64,000 nucleotides of DNA, from contig NZ_PPHG01000075.1 in assembly GCF_002904295.1 (NCBI RefSeq), positions 62,001-126,000 on the forward strand, in the 5' to 3' direction. Source of the stretch: Amycolatopsis sp. CA-128772. Lineage in GTDB: Bacteria; Actinomycetota; Actinomycetes; Mycobacteriales; Pseudonocardiaceae. The translations under genes and the position numbers were made by a program. Positions within the stretch are counted from its first letter, which is position 1, and every line of letters begins with the position of its first letter. This document shows positions 1 to 8,376 of the stretch, piece after piece. Under the pieces are notes generated by a model. That model saw only the letters and a list, made by a program, of their open reading frames with translations, was not told the DNA's origin and did not search any database.

Positions 1-2520
1 GTCGCGCTCGACCGGCTGCAGGTCCGCCACGAAGTCGGCCCACGGGGTCTGCGGGGCCCGGCGCAGGAGCGCGTCGGCGAACCGCCCGAGCAGCCGCCCG
101 TGCGCGGTGCACGTCCCGAGCAGCACGACCACGGCCTCGAACTCGCCGTCGAGGAAGGCGGAGGCCTTCGACAGGTCCCGCGTCGCCCGCAGCATGCGGT
201 AGAGGTTGATGAGGCGCTTCGCGTCCCGGGGCGTGTCGACCAGCCGGTCCAGGCGGGCGAGCAGGGCGATTTCCGGTTCGGTCAGCGGACGCGGTTTCGC
301 GAGCGGCTCGGCCGGGTCCAGCTGCGCGGCCACCTGCGAGCCGGGTTCCACCGGGAGCTCGGTGGCCGGCTGGTCCCAGGTGGCCGTCGGCGCCGGTTCC
401 GGCGACGACGGCGGGCGGCGTGCGGCGGCCGGGGGTTCGGCCATCCCGTCCAGCAGCCGCCGGAGGCTGCCGGCGGGCATCCGGGGCAGGACCAGCGGGA
501 TGTTGAGGATCTTCTCCAGGTAGTCCTCGGGGGTCACGTGCCACCCGTCGGCCCGCACGACGGGGTCCGCTTCGATCAACCGGTCGTAGTGCGAGCTCAG
601 CGACCGCAGCAGCCAGCGCGGGTCCACGCCGACGACCACCACGAACAGGTCGAACGCCAGCAGCAGGTGCACCGCCTGCAGCACGTCGACGACCTGGCGC
701 GGGCTGCAGCGGTCGAGGTCGTCGATGTAGAGCACGATCCGGTCCAGCGGCCGGGTTCCGTCGTCGTCGCCGGTGGTCATCAGCGCGACGAGCTTCTCGA
801 AGTCCTTGCGGATCGTGGAGATGAGGCCCAGGTTGCCGTGGTAGTCGTCGGTGCGGGAGCGTTCGGCGAGGAAGGCGTAGAGCCGCCGGCCCGGCGTCAG
901 CTCGGTGAGCTGACGGCCGAGCTCGCCGATCCGGGCGACGACCTCGTCCAGCTGGCGTTCGGCGATCTGCTGCTCGGCGTCGGCCTGCCGCAGGGCGGCG
1001 ACCTCGCGGTGGGCGGTGTCGTCGAGGCCCTTCTGCAGGTCTTCGGCGAGGGTCCGCAGCCGCCGCAGCCCGCCGCGGGCGGCCCGCACCAGCGTGTACC
1101 CGGTGGTCGCGAGCGTGCCGGCCACGGCACCGACGCCGATGAGCCAGCTGCGGATGTCGGGGACGAACGCGGTGAGGGCGGCGCCGGCCAGCAGCACGAC
1201 GGCCGCGACGACCAGCGCCGTCCGGCCGTGGCGGTAGCGCGCAATCCGGCTGAGCTCGCCGGCTTCGTCCCGGGTTTCCCGCAGTTCACCGGCCAGCAGC
1301 CGGCTTTGCTCGGCCGCGTCGCCGACGCCGAGGTTGCGCCACACGCGGGCGTACTGCTCCCGGAACGCGGGCGACTTCCCCAGCGCCCGGACCAGGTCCA
1401 GGGCCCGGGTCCGGCGGCTGCTGCGGGCTTCGCCGATCTTGAGCTTGAGGGCGGCGGCCTCGGCCTGGGCGCGCTCGGTCACCGCGGTCAGCTGCTTGCG
1501 CTGCTCGAGTTCGCCGGCGAGCTGCTCCCGTAGCCGGGCGCCTTCGCGGAGCCGGGCCTGGTGCTCGGCGTCCGGTTCATCCGGCTGCCGGACCGGCTCG
1601 GCGAGCTGGCGGAAGATCTCGTCGCCGAGGCTGGCCCACAGGTTCGCGTCCGCGTAGTGCCACGCGTTGAACCCGACCTGCGCGATCTTCCGGCACTGGC
1701 CGGGCGTGCCCGCCAGCTCCTTGACCTGGCCGCGCAGCATGCCCATGAAGAAGCTCTTCCCGGCGCCCCACTCGCCGAACACGCCGATCGACAGCGGCAG
1801 CGGGGTGTCCTTCGCGGCGATGACGGTGGCCAGCATGGAGACGTAGGGCTGGACGCCGAGGTGGTCGCGGGTCAGCGGGATGCATTCGTTGGGGTCGACG
1901 AGGTCCTTGGCCAGTCCGCCGGCGAGCTCGTCGGCGGAGTACCCGGGGGCGGTGGCGCGCTTCGGGAAACGGGCGACGACCCACTGTTCGGCGATGGTGT
2001 TGACCTGGTCTTCGCGCAGGGAGAAGAAGATCACCTCGCGCACGGCGGTGTGTGCGGCGAGGGCGCCTTCGAGGAGCGCGTCGGCGGCGACCGGTGCGGG
2101 CATCCCGAGCTGGCCGGTGGCGAACAGGGGCAGCGCGATCGACGTCGCGCCGGAGCCGGCGGCGGTGAGGATCGCGGTCTGCGCCGCGTCGGCGATCGCC
2201 TGCGGGGTGACGGAATTGTCCTGGTCGGGGTCGTGCGGTGTCGCGAGCACGGCCAGGCGCAGCTGCAGCCCGTGGCTGTACGCGCTCAGGTCGAGCAAGG
2301 CCGGCGTGGCCGGCGTGATCTTGCCGAGGGGGATCGAGTCCCAGTCCGCGTCGGGGAAGACGTCGCCCAAGGCCGCGGCGAGCTGCCCGAACCCGCCGCC
2401 GACGGACACGGCCAGTGCGTCCACCGGCAGTTCCCAGGGGCGGTTGGTCAGCGCGACGCCGTAGGAGACGCCGTCGACGGTCCGGAGCGGGGTCACCGCG
2501 GGCGACGAGGAGGGGTGCAC
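1..2520 (-). CDS. Macro-domain/KAP-family P-loop NTPase with membrane helices (3' end outside window)
   Basis: The first 840 codons are present; the C-terminus lies beyond the window edge. Residues ~25-165 look like a macro-type domain: a glycine-rich GGGFGQ near residue 45 and the strand-loop SIALPLFATGQLG at ~127-139. A KAP-type NTPase core follows, with Walker A GVFGEWGAGKS at ~246-256, a charged helical stretch at ~320-430, two membrane helices at ~433-478 inside the NTPase, and Walker B RIVLYIDDLDRCSP at ~594-607. Inserted membrane helices and a DDLD Walker B are KAP hallmarks. A macro domain would suggest sensing or processing of ADP-ribose-like nucleotides. GTG 2520 is chosen as the first reasonable start after an AT-rich gap, although no good ribosome site precedes it; TTG 2604 is the in-frame alternative. 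A role in signalling or phage defence is inference only. Confidence 0.8.
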   Translation of the reverse strand, partial: MHPSSSPAVTPLRTVDGVSYGVALTNRPWELPVDALAVSVGGGFGQLAAALGDVFPDADWDSIPLGKITPATPALLDLSAYSHGLQLRLAVLATPHDPDQDNSVTPQAIADAAQTAILTAAGSGATSIALPLFATGQLGMPAPVAADALLEGALAAHTAVREVIFFSLREDQVNTIAEQWVVARFPKRATAPGYSADELAGGLAKDLVDPNECIPLTRDHLGVQPYVSMLATVIAAKDTPLPLSIGVFGEWGAGKSFFMGMLRGQVKELAGTPGQCRKIAQVGFNAWHYADANLWASLGDEIFRQLAEPVRQPDEPDAEHQARLREGARLREQLAGELEQRKQLTAVTERAQAEAAALKLKIGEARSSRRTRALDLVRALGKSPAFREQYARVWRNLGVGDAAEQSRLLAGELRETRDEAGELSRIARYRHGRTALVVAAVVLLAGAALTAFVPDIRSWLIGVGAVAGTLATTGYTLVRAARGGLRRLRTLAEDLQKGLDDTAHREVAALRQADAEQQIAERQLDEVVARIGELGRQLTELTPGRRLYAFLAERSRTDDYHGNLGLISTIRKDFEKLVALMTTGDDDGTRPLDRIVLYIDDLDRCSPRQVVDVLQAVHLLLAFDLFVVVVGVDPRWLLRSLSSHYDRLIEADPVVRADGWHVTPEDYLEKILNIPLVLPRMPAGSLRRLLDGMAEPPAAARRPPSSPEPAPTATWDQPATELPVEPGSQVAAQLDPAEPLAKPRPLTEPEIALLARLDRLVDTPRDAKRLINLYRMLRATRDLSKASAFLDGEFEAVVVLLGTCTAHGRLLGRFADALLRRAPQTPWADFVADLQPVERD

Positions 2521-2685
2521 AGTTTTTGACTCGCCTCGGCACCCTCCGTCGTTACTCGCTGGCCCACCGGGATGTTCTGAGTTGGGATATGTGACCTTAT
2601 CCAAACTTAGCCGTCTTGCTTACAATCTTTAGATTTTGAACAGCTAGTTTTAGTTTTAATCATAAGCTTTGATAGGGTGCTGATC
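2521..2685. promoter_or_regulatory. AT-rich divergent promoter region
   Basis: This gap separates the divergent KAP NTPase and zinc-ribbon/coiled-coil genes. From about 2578 to 2680 it is strikingly AT-rich (runs such as TTTTAGTTTTAATCATAAG) inside otherwise very GC-rich DNA. No gene fits here. It probably carries both promoters, but no clear -35/-10 pair could be assigned. AGGG at 2674-2677 sits 8 nt before ATG 2686 and supports that start. Confidence 0.5.
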
Positions 2686-3747
2686 ATGACGGAAGACGCA
2701 GGTCAGGTGCGTGTGTGCGAGTACCGGCGATGTGGAGCGGCGCTGCCGCCCGCGGTGGGACGCGGAAGCCGGGCCCGGTTCTGCCAGGACGGCAAGACCT
2801 GGGGACGCCGCAACCTCAGCTGCCGCGACGCCGAGGCCGTGCTGTCGGACGCCGAGTCGCTGCGGGAGAGCGACACCGAACTGGACGACACGGCCGTTAC
2901 GGCGTTGGCGGGCCAGGTCGACCGGGTGCTCGAACCGGCCCGCGGCCTCGTCGAGACCCTCACGACCCTGCGCCACCAGCTCGAGGCGACGACCGCGACG
3001 GCGCTGGCGGGGCGGGACGCGGCGCTGGCCGAGGCCGACGAACACCGCCTGCACCGCGGCCGCGCGGAAGCCGAAGCGGCGCAGGCCCGGGACACGGCCG
3101 AGGCGGCCGTCGCGGCGGCGGCCTCGGCGGAGAGGGAAAGGGCGGCCGCCGTCCGGGAGCGCGTCGAGGAGGAGGTGGCCCGGCGTGCCGCGGTCCGGGA
3201 ACAGCAGCGGGCCGAGGGGCAGCTGGCCGCGGTGCGGGACGAACTCGCCCGCGTCGCCGACCGCGCCGATGCCTCCGCGGCGCTCGCCGGCGAACGTGCC
3301 GTGGTGATCGCCACCCTGACCGCCGAACTGACCACCGCCCGGACCGCGCTGGAAGAGGAGCGCGGCCGTGGCCAGGTCGCCGCCGCGCGGGCGGAGGCGG
3401 CCGAGACCCGCGCCGGCGCCGTCCAAGAGCGGTTCGACACCGCGCGTGCCGACCACGCGAAGGCGGCCGCGGCGCAGGAAGCCGCGCTCGACCGGGTCCG
3501 CGCCGAGGCCGAACGCCGGCAGGCCGGGTTCGACCGGCGGCTGGCCGAACTGCAGGCCGCGCACGAGCAGACCGTCCGGTCGATGCACGAGACCACGACG
3601 AACCTCGGCGCCGAACTGCGTGCCGCGCTGGGCCGGGCCGACGCCGCCGAGCGCGAACTGACCGGCGTGCTCACCGTCCTGCGGGAGACACCGGAACTAC
3701 CCGAAACACTTAAGCACTTACTTGACCGATCGGCGCCGGCGAGCTAA
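2686..3747 (+). CDS. Zinc-ribbon-like N-terminus plus long coiled coil, function unknown
   Basis: The 353-residue product has two parts. Residues ~8-45 carry a cysteine cluster (CEYRRCGAALPP, then ARFCQ and LSCRD) that resembles small actinomycete zinc-ribbon proteins. From ~55 to the end it is an almost uninterrupted Ala/Glu/Arg-rich coiled coil with no catalytic motif. The arrangement recalls KfrA-like DNA-binding coiled-coil proteins, but that is an analogy, not an identification. ATG 2686 is preferred over the in-frame GTG 2677 because AGGG lies 8 nt before it. It is divergent from the KAP NTPase gene and may work with it. A shorter protein with a similar cysteine pattern is encoded at 29116-29496. 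Confidence 0.7.
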   Translation: MTEDAGQVRVCEYRRCGAALPPAVGRGSRARFCQDGKTWGRRNLSCRDAEAVLSDAESLRESDTELDDTAVTALAGQVDRVLEPARGLVETLTTLRHQLEATTATALAGRDAALAEADEHRLHRGRAEAEAAQARDTAEAAVAAAASAERERAAAVRERVEEEVARRAAVREQQRAEGQLAAVRDELARVADRADASAALAGERAVVIATLTAELTTARTALEEERGRGQVAAARAEAAETRAGAVQERFDTARADHAKAAAAQEAALDRVRAEAERRQAGFDRRLAELQAAHEQTVRSMHETTTNLGAELRAALGRADAAERELTGVLTVLRETPELPETLKHLLDRSAPAS

Positions 3748-3748
3748 C

Positions 3749-3764
3749 TTAAGTGCATGCTTAA
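3749..3764. promoter_or_regulatory. Probable ArsR operator over the start codon
   Basis: TTAAG and CTTAA arms flank a 6-bp spacer, and the ATG of the ArsR gene (3757) lies inside the element. A related CTTAAGCACTTA lies 40 bp upstream at 3709-3720, within the end of the preceding gene. Two similar inverted motifs just before an ArsR gene suggest autoregulation. Confidence 0.5.
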
Positions 3765-4107
3765 CCATGATGAGCCGCTGGACCTGGTGTTCCGCGCGCT
3801 GGGCGACCGGACGCGGCGGGCCCTGGTGGAGCGGCTCGTGCGCGGCCCGGCGTCGGTCAGTGAGCTGGCCGAGCCGCTGACCATGTCGCTCGCCGCCGTC
3901 GTCCAGCACCTGCAGGTGCTGGAGACCGCGGGGATCGTGCGATCGGAGAAGGTCGGGCGCGTCCGCACCTGCCGGATCGAACCGGCGGCGCTGCGCGCGG
4001 GCGAGCAGTGGCTGGGGCAGCAGCGCACCACGTGGGAGAGCAGGCTCGACCGGCTCGGCGACTTCCTCGCCGAACCGCCCGGAACGTCGGAAGGGAGCAC
4101 GTCATGA
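3757..4107 (+). CDS. ArsR-family winged-helix repressor
   Basis: A 116-residue ArsR/SmtB-type regulator. Residues ~8-25 (DLVFRALGDRTRRALVERL) and ~30-60 (SVSELAEPLTMSLAAVVQHLQVLETAGIV) form the typical winged helix-turn-helix. No metal-binding cysteine pair is visible, so it probably belongs to the ArsR group that travels with SRPBCC proteins rather than to the metal sensors. Its stop codon overlaps the next start by 4 nt (ATGA), so the two are translationally coupled. Inverted TTAAG motifs span its own start codon and suggest autorepression. Confidence 0.88.
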   Translation: MLNHDEPLDLVFRALGDRTRRALVERLVRGPASVSELAEPLTMSLAAVVQHLQVLETAGIVRSEKVGRVRTCRIEPAALRAGEQWLGQQRTTWESRLDRLGDFLAEPPGTSEGSTS

Positions 4108-4538
4108 CCGTCCTGCACAGCACCTTCACCCTCGAGCGCAGCTACCCGGTGCCGCCGGAGCGGGTGTTCGCCGCCTGGGCGGACCCGGAGGCGAAGAAGC
4201 GCTGGTTCGTTTCCGCGGGCGAGCACGAGCTGGACTTCCGCGCCGGTGGCCGGGAGACCGTCGCCGGCCGGACGCCCGGCGGTGGGGCGATGACCTTCGT
4301 CGCGACCTACCACGACATCGTGCCCGGACAGCGGATCGTCTTCTCCGGCACGCTCACCGGCGACGGCGCCCTCGCGACCGTGTCGACCACGACCGTGGAG
4401 CTGTTCGCCGAAGAGGCCGGTACCCGGCTGGTGCTCACCGAGCAGGACACCTTCCTCGACGGCGCCGAGAAACCGGAGTGGCGCGAGCAGGGCACGGGCG
4501 ACTGGCTCGACCGGCTCGGCGACGAACTGAAGTCGTGA
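4104..4538 (+). CDS. SRPBCC/AHSA1-family protein
   Basis: A 144-residue START-like protein of the AHSA1 (Activator of Hsp90 ATPase homologue) type. Hallmarks are the N-terminal PVPPERVFAAWADPEAKKRWF, a central GGRETVAG strand and the C-terminal EQGTGDWLDRLGDEL helix. Such proteins form a hydrophobic cavity; the ligand here is unknown. ATG 4104 overlaps the ArsR stop, and ArsR-SRPBCC pairing is a recurrent two-gene unit in actinomycetes. The convergent SDR gene ends only 4 bp downstream. Confidence 0.85.
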   Translation: MTVLHSTFTLERSYPVPPERVFAAWADPEAKKRWFVSAGEHELDFRAGGRETVAGRTPGGGAMTFVATYHDIVPGQRIVFSGTLTGDGALATVSTTTVELFAEEAGTRLVLTEQDTFLDGAEKPEWREQGTGDWLDRLGDELKS

Positions 4539-4542
4539 CGGC

Positions 4543-5265
4543 TCAGTCCGCTGCGAGGGGAATCTCGGGTGCCGGGACCACGGCCGCGGGCTGCCCGGCC
4601 TGCACCGTCCACACCTGCCCGGTGCCGGGCCCGGCCAGCACGGTTTCGACCGCGGCCGCAACCTCGCCGGGGTGGGCCAGGCGCAGTCCCCGGTCCCGCA
4701 ACGCTTGCCGGTGCGGGGCGAGGACGGGGGTGTCGGTCAAGCCGGGGCACAGGGCGTTGAGCCGGATTCCGGCGGCGGCCAGCGCCGGGGCGGCCGACCG
4801 GGTCAGGCCGACCAGCGCGTGCTTGCTGGTCGCGTAGAACAGGTCCGGTGATCCGCTGAGGCCGGCGATGCTGGCCATGACGGCGATGGATCCGTGGCCT
4901 TGCCGCCGCAGCGGGGGCAGGCAGGCGTGCAGGCCGTAGACCACACCGTCGAGGTTGGTGCGCAGCGTGGCGCGGTAGCCGTCCACGGTGAAATCGTGCA
5001 GGCCGCAGCGGCCGGCGACGCCGGCGTTGAGCACGACGTTGTCGAGCCGCCCGAAGGCTTCGAGGGCGGCGTTCACCACGCGGGCGTTGTCCGCCGGTTC
5101 ACCGACGTCCGCGGCGACGAAGAGGCCGCCGACCTCGGCGGCGACGGCCGCTCCCGCGGCCGCGTCGCGGTCGGCGAGCACGACGTGGCCGCCGGCGCGG
5201 TGGAACCGGCGGGCGGTCGCCGCGCCGATCCCGCCCGCCCCACCGGTGATCAACGTGACGGTCAC
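4543..5265 (-). CDS. Short-chain dehydrogenase/reductase
   Basis: A 240-residue classical SDR. The NAD(P)-binding TGGAGGIGAATARRF lies at residues ~7-21, the LNAG motif (normally NNAG) at ~86, and the catalytic Ser plus YATSK (Tyr-x3-Lys) near residues 135-152. GTG 5265 is chosen because it overlaps the stop of the upstream membrane-protein gene by 4 nt (GTGA) and begins exactly at the Rossmann strand VTVTLITGG; a longer in-frame extension would run into the upstream gene. It is the last gene of the TetR-membrane protein-SDR operon. The substrate is unknown. Confidence 0.88.
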   Translation of the reverse strand: MTVTLITGGAGGIGAATARRFHRAGGHVVLADRDAAAGAAVAAEVGGLFVAADVGEPADNARVVNAALEAFGRLDNVVLNAGVAGRCGLHDFTVDGYRATLRTNLDGVVYGLHACLPPLRRQGHGSIAVMASIAGLSGSPDLFYATSKHALVGLTRSAAPALAAAGIRLNALCPGLTDTPVLAPHRQALRDRGLRLAHPGEVAAAVETVLAGPGTGQVWTVQAGQPAAVVPAPEIPLAAD

Positions 5266-5900
5266 CGGGCCGCCGCCACGGGCACGACTTCCACGCCGTC
5301 CAGCCGCAGCCCGTGGCGGCGGAGGTAGGTGCGGCCGAGGATGCGCTGGCCAAGAACGAGCGCGGCGAGCGTCACCACCAGCAGGACGAGTTCGGCGCCG
5401 GGCACCGCGTCCACCGGCAGGACCAGCACGGTCACCGCCCGCAGCGCCGCGTCGAGCAGGCACGCCGCCGCCCAGAGGGCGCTGCACAGGCGCAGTAGCC
5501 GGCGGAACGGCGGGTGCTCGTCCCAGTTGCGCTGCCAGGTGCGCTGCTTGTCCTGGTCGAAGACCGTCCGTGCCACCTCGTACAGAAACGGGCGCCGGGC
5601 CCACATCGTGACCAGGAGGAACACGCCGAGCGCCGCCATCAGCACCACGCCGCGCAGCAGCAGCGCGCGAGGGCTGCCGCTGATGAAGGACCCGGCCACG
5701 GTCACCGCCATGGCCCCGAGCACGAACCAGCGCACGCCGCCGATGCGCTGTCCCGCGGCGAGGTCACGCACTCCGGCCACGACGGGGATGACCGCTCCGG
5801 CGAGCAGGGCGAGCAGCTGGTCCACGCCCGCGGCGCGCAGCCCGTAGAACAGCGCCAGCGGCGCAAGCACCTCGACCAGGACGCCGTTGAACCGCTTCAC
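5262..5900 (-). CDS. Integral membrane protein, VC0807-like
   Basis: A 212-residue hydrophobic protein with about six predicted helices, for example at ~6-22, ~28-42, ~58-75, ~82-100, ~135-150 and ~168-188. The opening (VLVEVLAPLALFYGLRAAG, then a proline-containing helix) and the SPRALLLRG loop fit the VC0807 family of membrane proteins of unknown function; this is pattern recognition only. Both ends overlap neighbours by 4 nt (TetR upstream, SDR downstream), so the three genes form a tightly coupled operon. Confidence 0.75.
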   Translation of the reverse strand: MKRFNGVLVEVLAPLALFYGLRAAGVDQLLALLAGAVIPVVAGVRDLAAGQRIGGVRWFVLGAMAVTVAGSFISGSPRALLLRGVVLMAALGVFLLVTMWARRPFLYEVARTVFDQDKQRTWQRNWDEHPPFRRLLRLCSALWAAACLLDAALRAVTVLVLPVDAVPGAELVLLVVTLAALVLGQRILGRTYLRRHGLRLDGVEVVPVAAAR

Positions 5901-6490
5901 CGGGCCACCGCCCGGGTGAAGGTGGTGACGGCTTCCCCGGTGTAGGCGTCGAAGTCGAAGTCGGCCTCATCGCGCAGCCGGCGTGCGGCGCCGTCGACGG
6001 CGCCGCGGATCAGCACCGCCATCGACCGGACGTCGAAGTCGCGGAATTCGCCGCTCGCCTGCCCCTGGCCGAGGAGTTTCTCCAGGCTCTGCACGCTGAC
6101 TTCCTGCGCGCCGACCGAGGTGTACGGGCGGCCGGCCGCGGTGCGCAGGTGTGGGCCGATCTCGGTCAGGGCCGCCATGTCGGCGGGGTGTTCGCGCAGG
6201 AACTGCAGGTTGGCCTCGAGGTAGGCCCGCACCTTGCCGGTCGCGGTGTCTTCGGCCACCACCCGCTCGTTGATGAACGCCGCCGCGGCCGTGAAGACGT
6301 GCATCAGGATCTCGTGGATCAGCTCGTCCTTGTCGGCGAAGTGGTAGGAGATCATGCGCGGGCCGCTCAGCCCGGCTTTCTCGGTGATCCGTGCGAAGGA
6401 CGCTTTCGCGTACCCCACCTCCGAGATCGTGTCGATCGCCGCCCGCATGATCTGGGCGCGCCGTGCTTCGTTGGTGAACGTCCGTCCCAT
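5897..6490 (-). CDS. TetR-family repressor
   Basis: A 197-residue TetR regulator. The helix-turn-helix occupies residues ~10-57 (RAQIMRAAIDTISEVGYAKAS followed by ITEKAGLSGPRMISYHFADKDELI), and the C-terminal part is a variable ligand-binding domain. ATG 6490 lies 12 bp from a perfect 24-bp palindrome at 6502-6525, the expected position for an autoregulatory operator. It heads an operon with a membrane protein and an SDR, a common layout for a repressor controlling detoxification or efflux functions that respond to an unknown small molecule. Confidence 0.9.
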   Translation of the reverse strand: MGRTFTNEARRAQIMRAAIDTISEVGYAKASFARITEKAGLSGPRMISYHFADKDELIHEILMHVFTAAAAFINERVVAEDTATGKVRAYLEANLQFLREHPADMAALTEIGPHLRTAAGRPYTSVGAQEVSVQSLEKLLGQGQASGEFRDFDVRSMAVLIRGAVDGAARRLRDEADFDFDAYTGEAVTTFTRAVAR

Positions 6491-6501
6491 GGTCTCCCCC
6501 C

Positions 6502-6525
6502 ACTTTTATCTGATCAGATAAAAGT
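6502..6525. promoter_or_regulatory. Perfect 24-bp TetR operator palindrome
   Basis: Each half reads ACTTTTATCTGA on its own strand, giving a perfectly symmetrical 24-bp site centred on TGATCA. It lies 12 bp before the TetR start codon, in an AT-rich stretch that probably overlaps the promoter. Confidence 0.85.
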
Positions 6526-6536
6526 TACCACACTTA

Positions 6537-7472
6537 TTACGCCCGCGTCCGGTAGCGCTGCGGGCTGACGCCGAACTCGCGCTTGAACGCCGCGCTGAGG
6601 GCGAACGCGCTGCCGTAGCCGACCTGGCGGGCGATCGCGGCGATCGTCGTGTCCGGGTGCTGGCGCAGCAGGTCCGCGGCCAGCGCCAGCCGCCACCCCG
6701 TCAGGTACGCCATCGGGGTCTCGCCCACCGCCGCCGCGAACCGGCGGGCCAGGGCGGCGCGGGACACGCCGGTGCCGGCGGCGAGCTTGGCGACCGTCCA
6801 CGGCTCGGCCGGCTGGTGCTGCAGCAACCGCAGCGCCTGGCCGACGACCGGGTCGTCGTGGGCCCGGTACCAGGCCGGGGCGCTGGTGTCCGGGCGGTCG
6901 AACCAGGCGCGCAGCGCGGCGATCAGCAGCAGGTCCAGCAGGCGGTCGAGGACAGCTTCCTGGCCGGGGACGTCCCGGCCGATCTCGGTGGCGAGCAGCG
7001 CGACCAGCGGAGTCGGCCAGTCGGTCGCGCGCAGGACGAGCAGCGGCGGCAGCGCAGCCAGCAGCCGCTTGCTCAGCTCGCCCTCCATGCCGTAGGTGCC
7101 GGTGAGCAGCACGACCGGGCCGCCGGTGCCGTGGCCCCAGGTGCGGACGCCGAGGTCGGCGAGTGCGCTCAGGTGGCCGCCGTCGGGGGTGCGGCACTCC
7201 TGGCCGGGCAGGATCAGCGCCTGCGGCGGGGTGCCCGGGTGGTCGGCGACCAGGTACGGGTCCGGGCCGAGCACGATGGCGACGTCGCCTTCGCCCAGCA
7301 GGACGCCGTCGCCGGTGTCGGGCACGATCCACGCTTCGCCGCGCACGACCGACACCACCGTCAGCGGCGCCCGGTCCTCGATGCGCAGCGACCAGGGCGG
7401 GGTCAGCACCGATCGCAGCAGGAACGCGCCGTGGGCGCGGGGGCCGTCGAGCAACGCGGCAAGCGGGTCCAT
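6537..7472 (-). CDS. AraC-family regulator with cupin-type sensor domain
   Basis: A 311-residue regulator. Residues ~1-190 resemble the AraC-binding/cupin_6 domain (RSVLTPPWSLRIEDRAPLTVVSVVRGEAWI). Residues ~205-308 hold two helix-turn-helices (TVAKLAAGTGVSRAALARRFAAAVG and TTIAAIARQVGYGSAFALSAAFKREFG) and the typical SPQRYR end. It is divergent from an NmrA-like reductase and a DUF1772 gene, whose promoter region of ~80 bp it shares, so it probably controls them. Confidence 0.88.
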   Translation of the reverse strand: MDPLAALLDGPRAHGAFLLRSVLTPPWSLRIEDRAPLTVVSVVRGEAWIVPDTGDGVLLGEGDVAIVLGPDPYLVADHPGTPPQALILPGQECRTPDGGHLSALADLGVRTWGHGTGGPVVLLTGTYGMEGELSKRLLAALPPLLVLRATDWPTPLVALLATEIGRDVPGQEAVLDRLLDLLLIAALRAWFDRPDTSAPAWYRAHDDPVVGQALRLLQHQPAEPWTVAKLAAGTGVSRAALARRFAAAVGETPMAYLTGWRLALAADLLRQHPDTTIAAIARQVGYGSAFALSAAFKREFGVSPQRYRTRA

Positions 7473-7554
7473 GCCGTCGACTGTAGACGCTGGAACATGG
7501 GATCAAGGGTTTGAACCATGGAGAGTCTCACCGGTGGCCGGTTGACTGACGGGC

Positions 7555-8376
7555 ATGACAACGACATTCCTGGTGGTGGGCGGCACCGGCAAGACCGGGC
7601 GCCGGGTCGCGGACCGGCTGCGGGAGCGCGGCCTGCCGGTGCGGGCCACGTCCCGGCGCGGCGCGCCGCCGTTCGACTGGCGCAAGCGGGAGACCTGGCC
7701 GGCGGTGCTCGACGGCGTCGGCGCGGTCTACTTGACCTACTACCCCGACCTGGTGGTGCCGGAGGCCGCCGGCGATATCGGGGCGTTCGCGGAGCTGGCG
7801 GTGGCGGCCGGGGTGCGGCACCTGGTGCTGCTGTCGGGCCGCGGCGAAGAAGAAGCCGAGGCGTGCGAAAAGCTCGTCCGGGACGCCGGGACCGGCTGGA
7901 CGGTCCTGCGGTGCAGCTGGTTCGCGCAGAACTTCAGCGAGCACTTCCTGCTGGACGGCGTGCGCGCCGGGGAGATCGTGCTGCCGGCGGGGGCGGTGAC
8001 CGAGCCGTTCGTCGACGTCCGGGACATCGCCGACGTCGCGGTGCAGGTGCTCACCGAGCCCGGCCACCTCGGCGCGGTCCACGAGCTGACCGGGCCGCGG
8101 CTGCTGAGCTTCGCCGACGCCGCGGCGGACATTTCGGCCGCGTCCGGGCGCGATGTCCGCTACCGCGCGGTTTCCTCCGGTGAGTTCGCCGCGCTGGCGA
8201 CCGCCCAAGGGGTGCCGGCGGCGGAGGTCGAGGCGTTGACCGGCCTGTTCGCCCGGGTGCTCGACGGGCGCAACTCGTCGCTGACGGCCGACGTCGAGCG
8301 GCTGCTGGGCCGGCCGGCGACGGATTTCGCCGAATTCGCGCGGGGCGCCGCGGCCACCGGGGTCTGGGCGCGGTGA
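7555..8376 (+). CDS. NmrA-like NAD(P)-binding reductase
   Basis: A 273-residue atypical SDR. The nucleotide-binding VVGGTGKTGRRVADRL lies at ~7-22; the pattern of short strands followed by LRCSWFAQNF is typical of NmrA/NAD(P)H-binding family proteins related to azoreductase and quinone-reductase-like enzymes. The classical Tyr-x3-Lys is absent, as in many NmrA members. Its stop overlaps the downstream DUF1772 start by 4 nt (GTGA). The divergent AraC gene is the likely regulator. Substrate unknown. Confidence 0.85.
   Translation: MTTTFLVVGGTGKTGRRVADRLRERGLPVRATSRRGAPPFDWRKRETWPAVLDGVGAVYLTYYPDLVVPEAAGDIGAFAELAVAAGVRHLVLLSGRGEEEAEACEKLVRDAGTGWTVLRCSWFAQNFSEHFLLDGVRAGEIVLPAGAVTEPFVDVRDIADVAVQVLTEPGHLGAVHELTGPRLLSFADAAADISAASGRDVRYRAVSSGEFAALATAQGVPAAEVEALTGLFARVLDGRNSSLTADVERLLGRPATDFAEFARGAAATGVWAR

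Noticed and set aside
100..1533. A 477-codon + strand open frame over the KAP gene
   Set aside because: The minus strand reads continuous macro and KAP motifs; the + frame is an antisense artefact.
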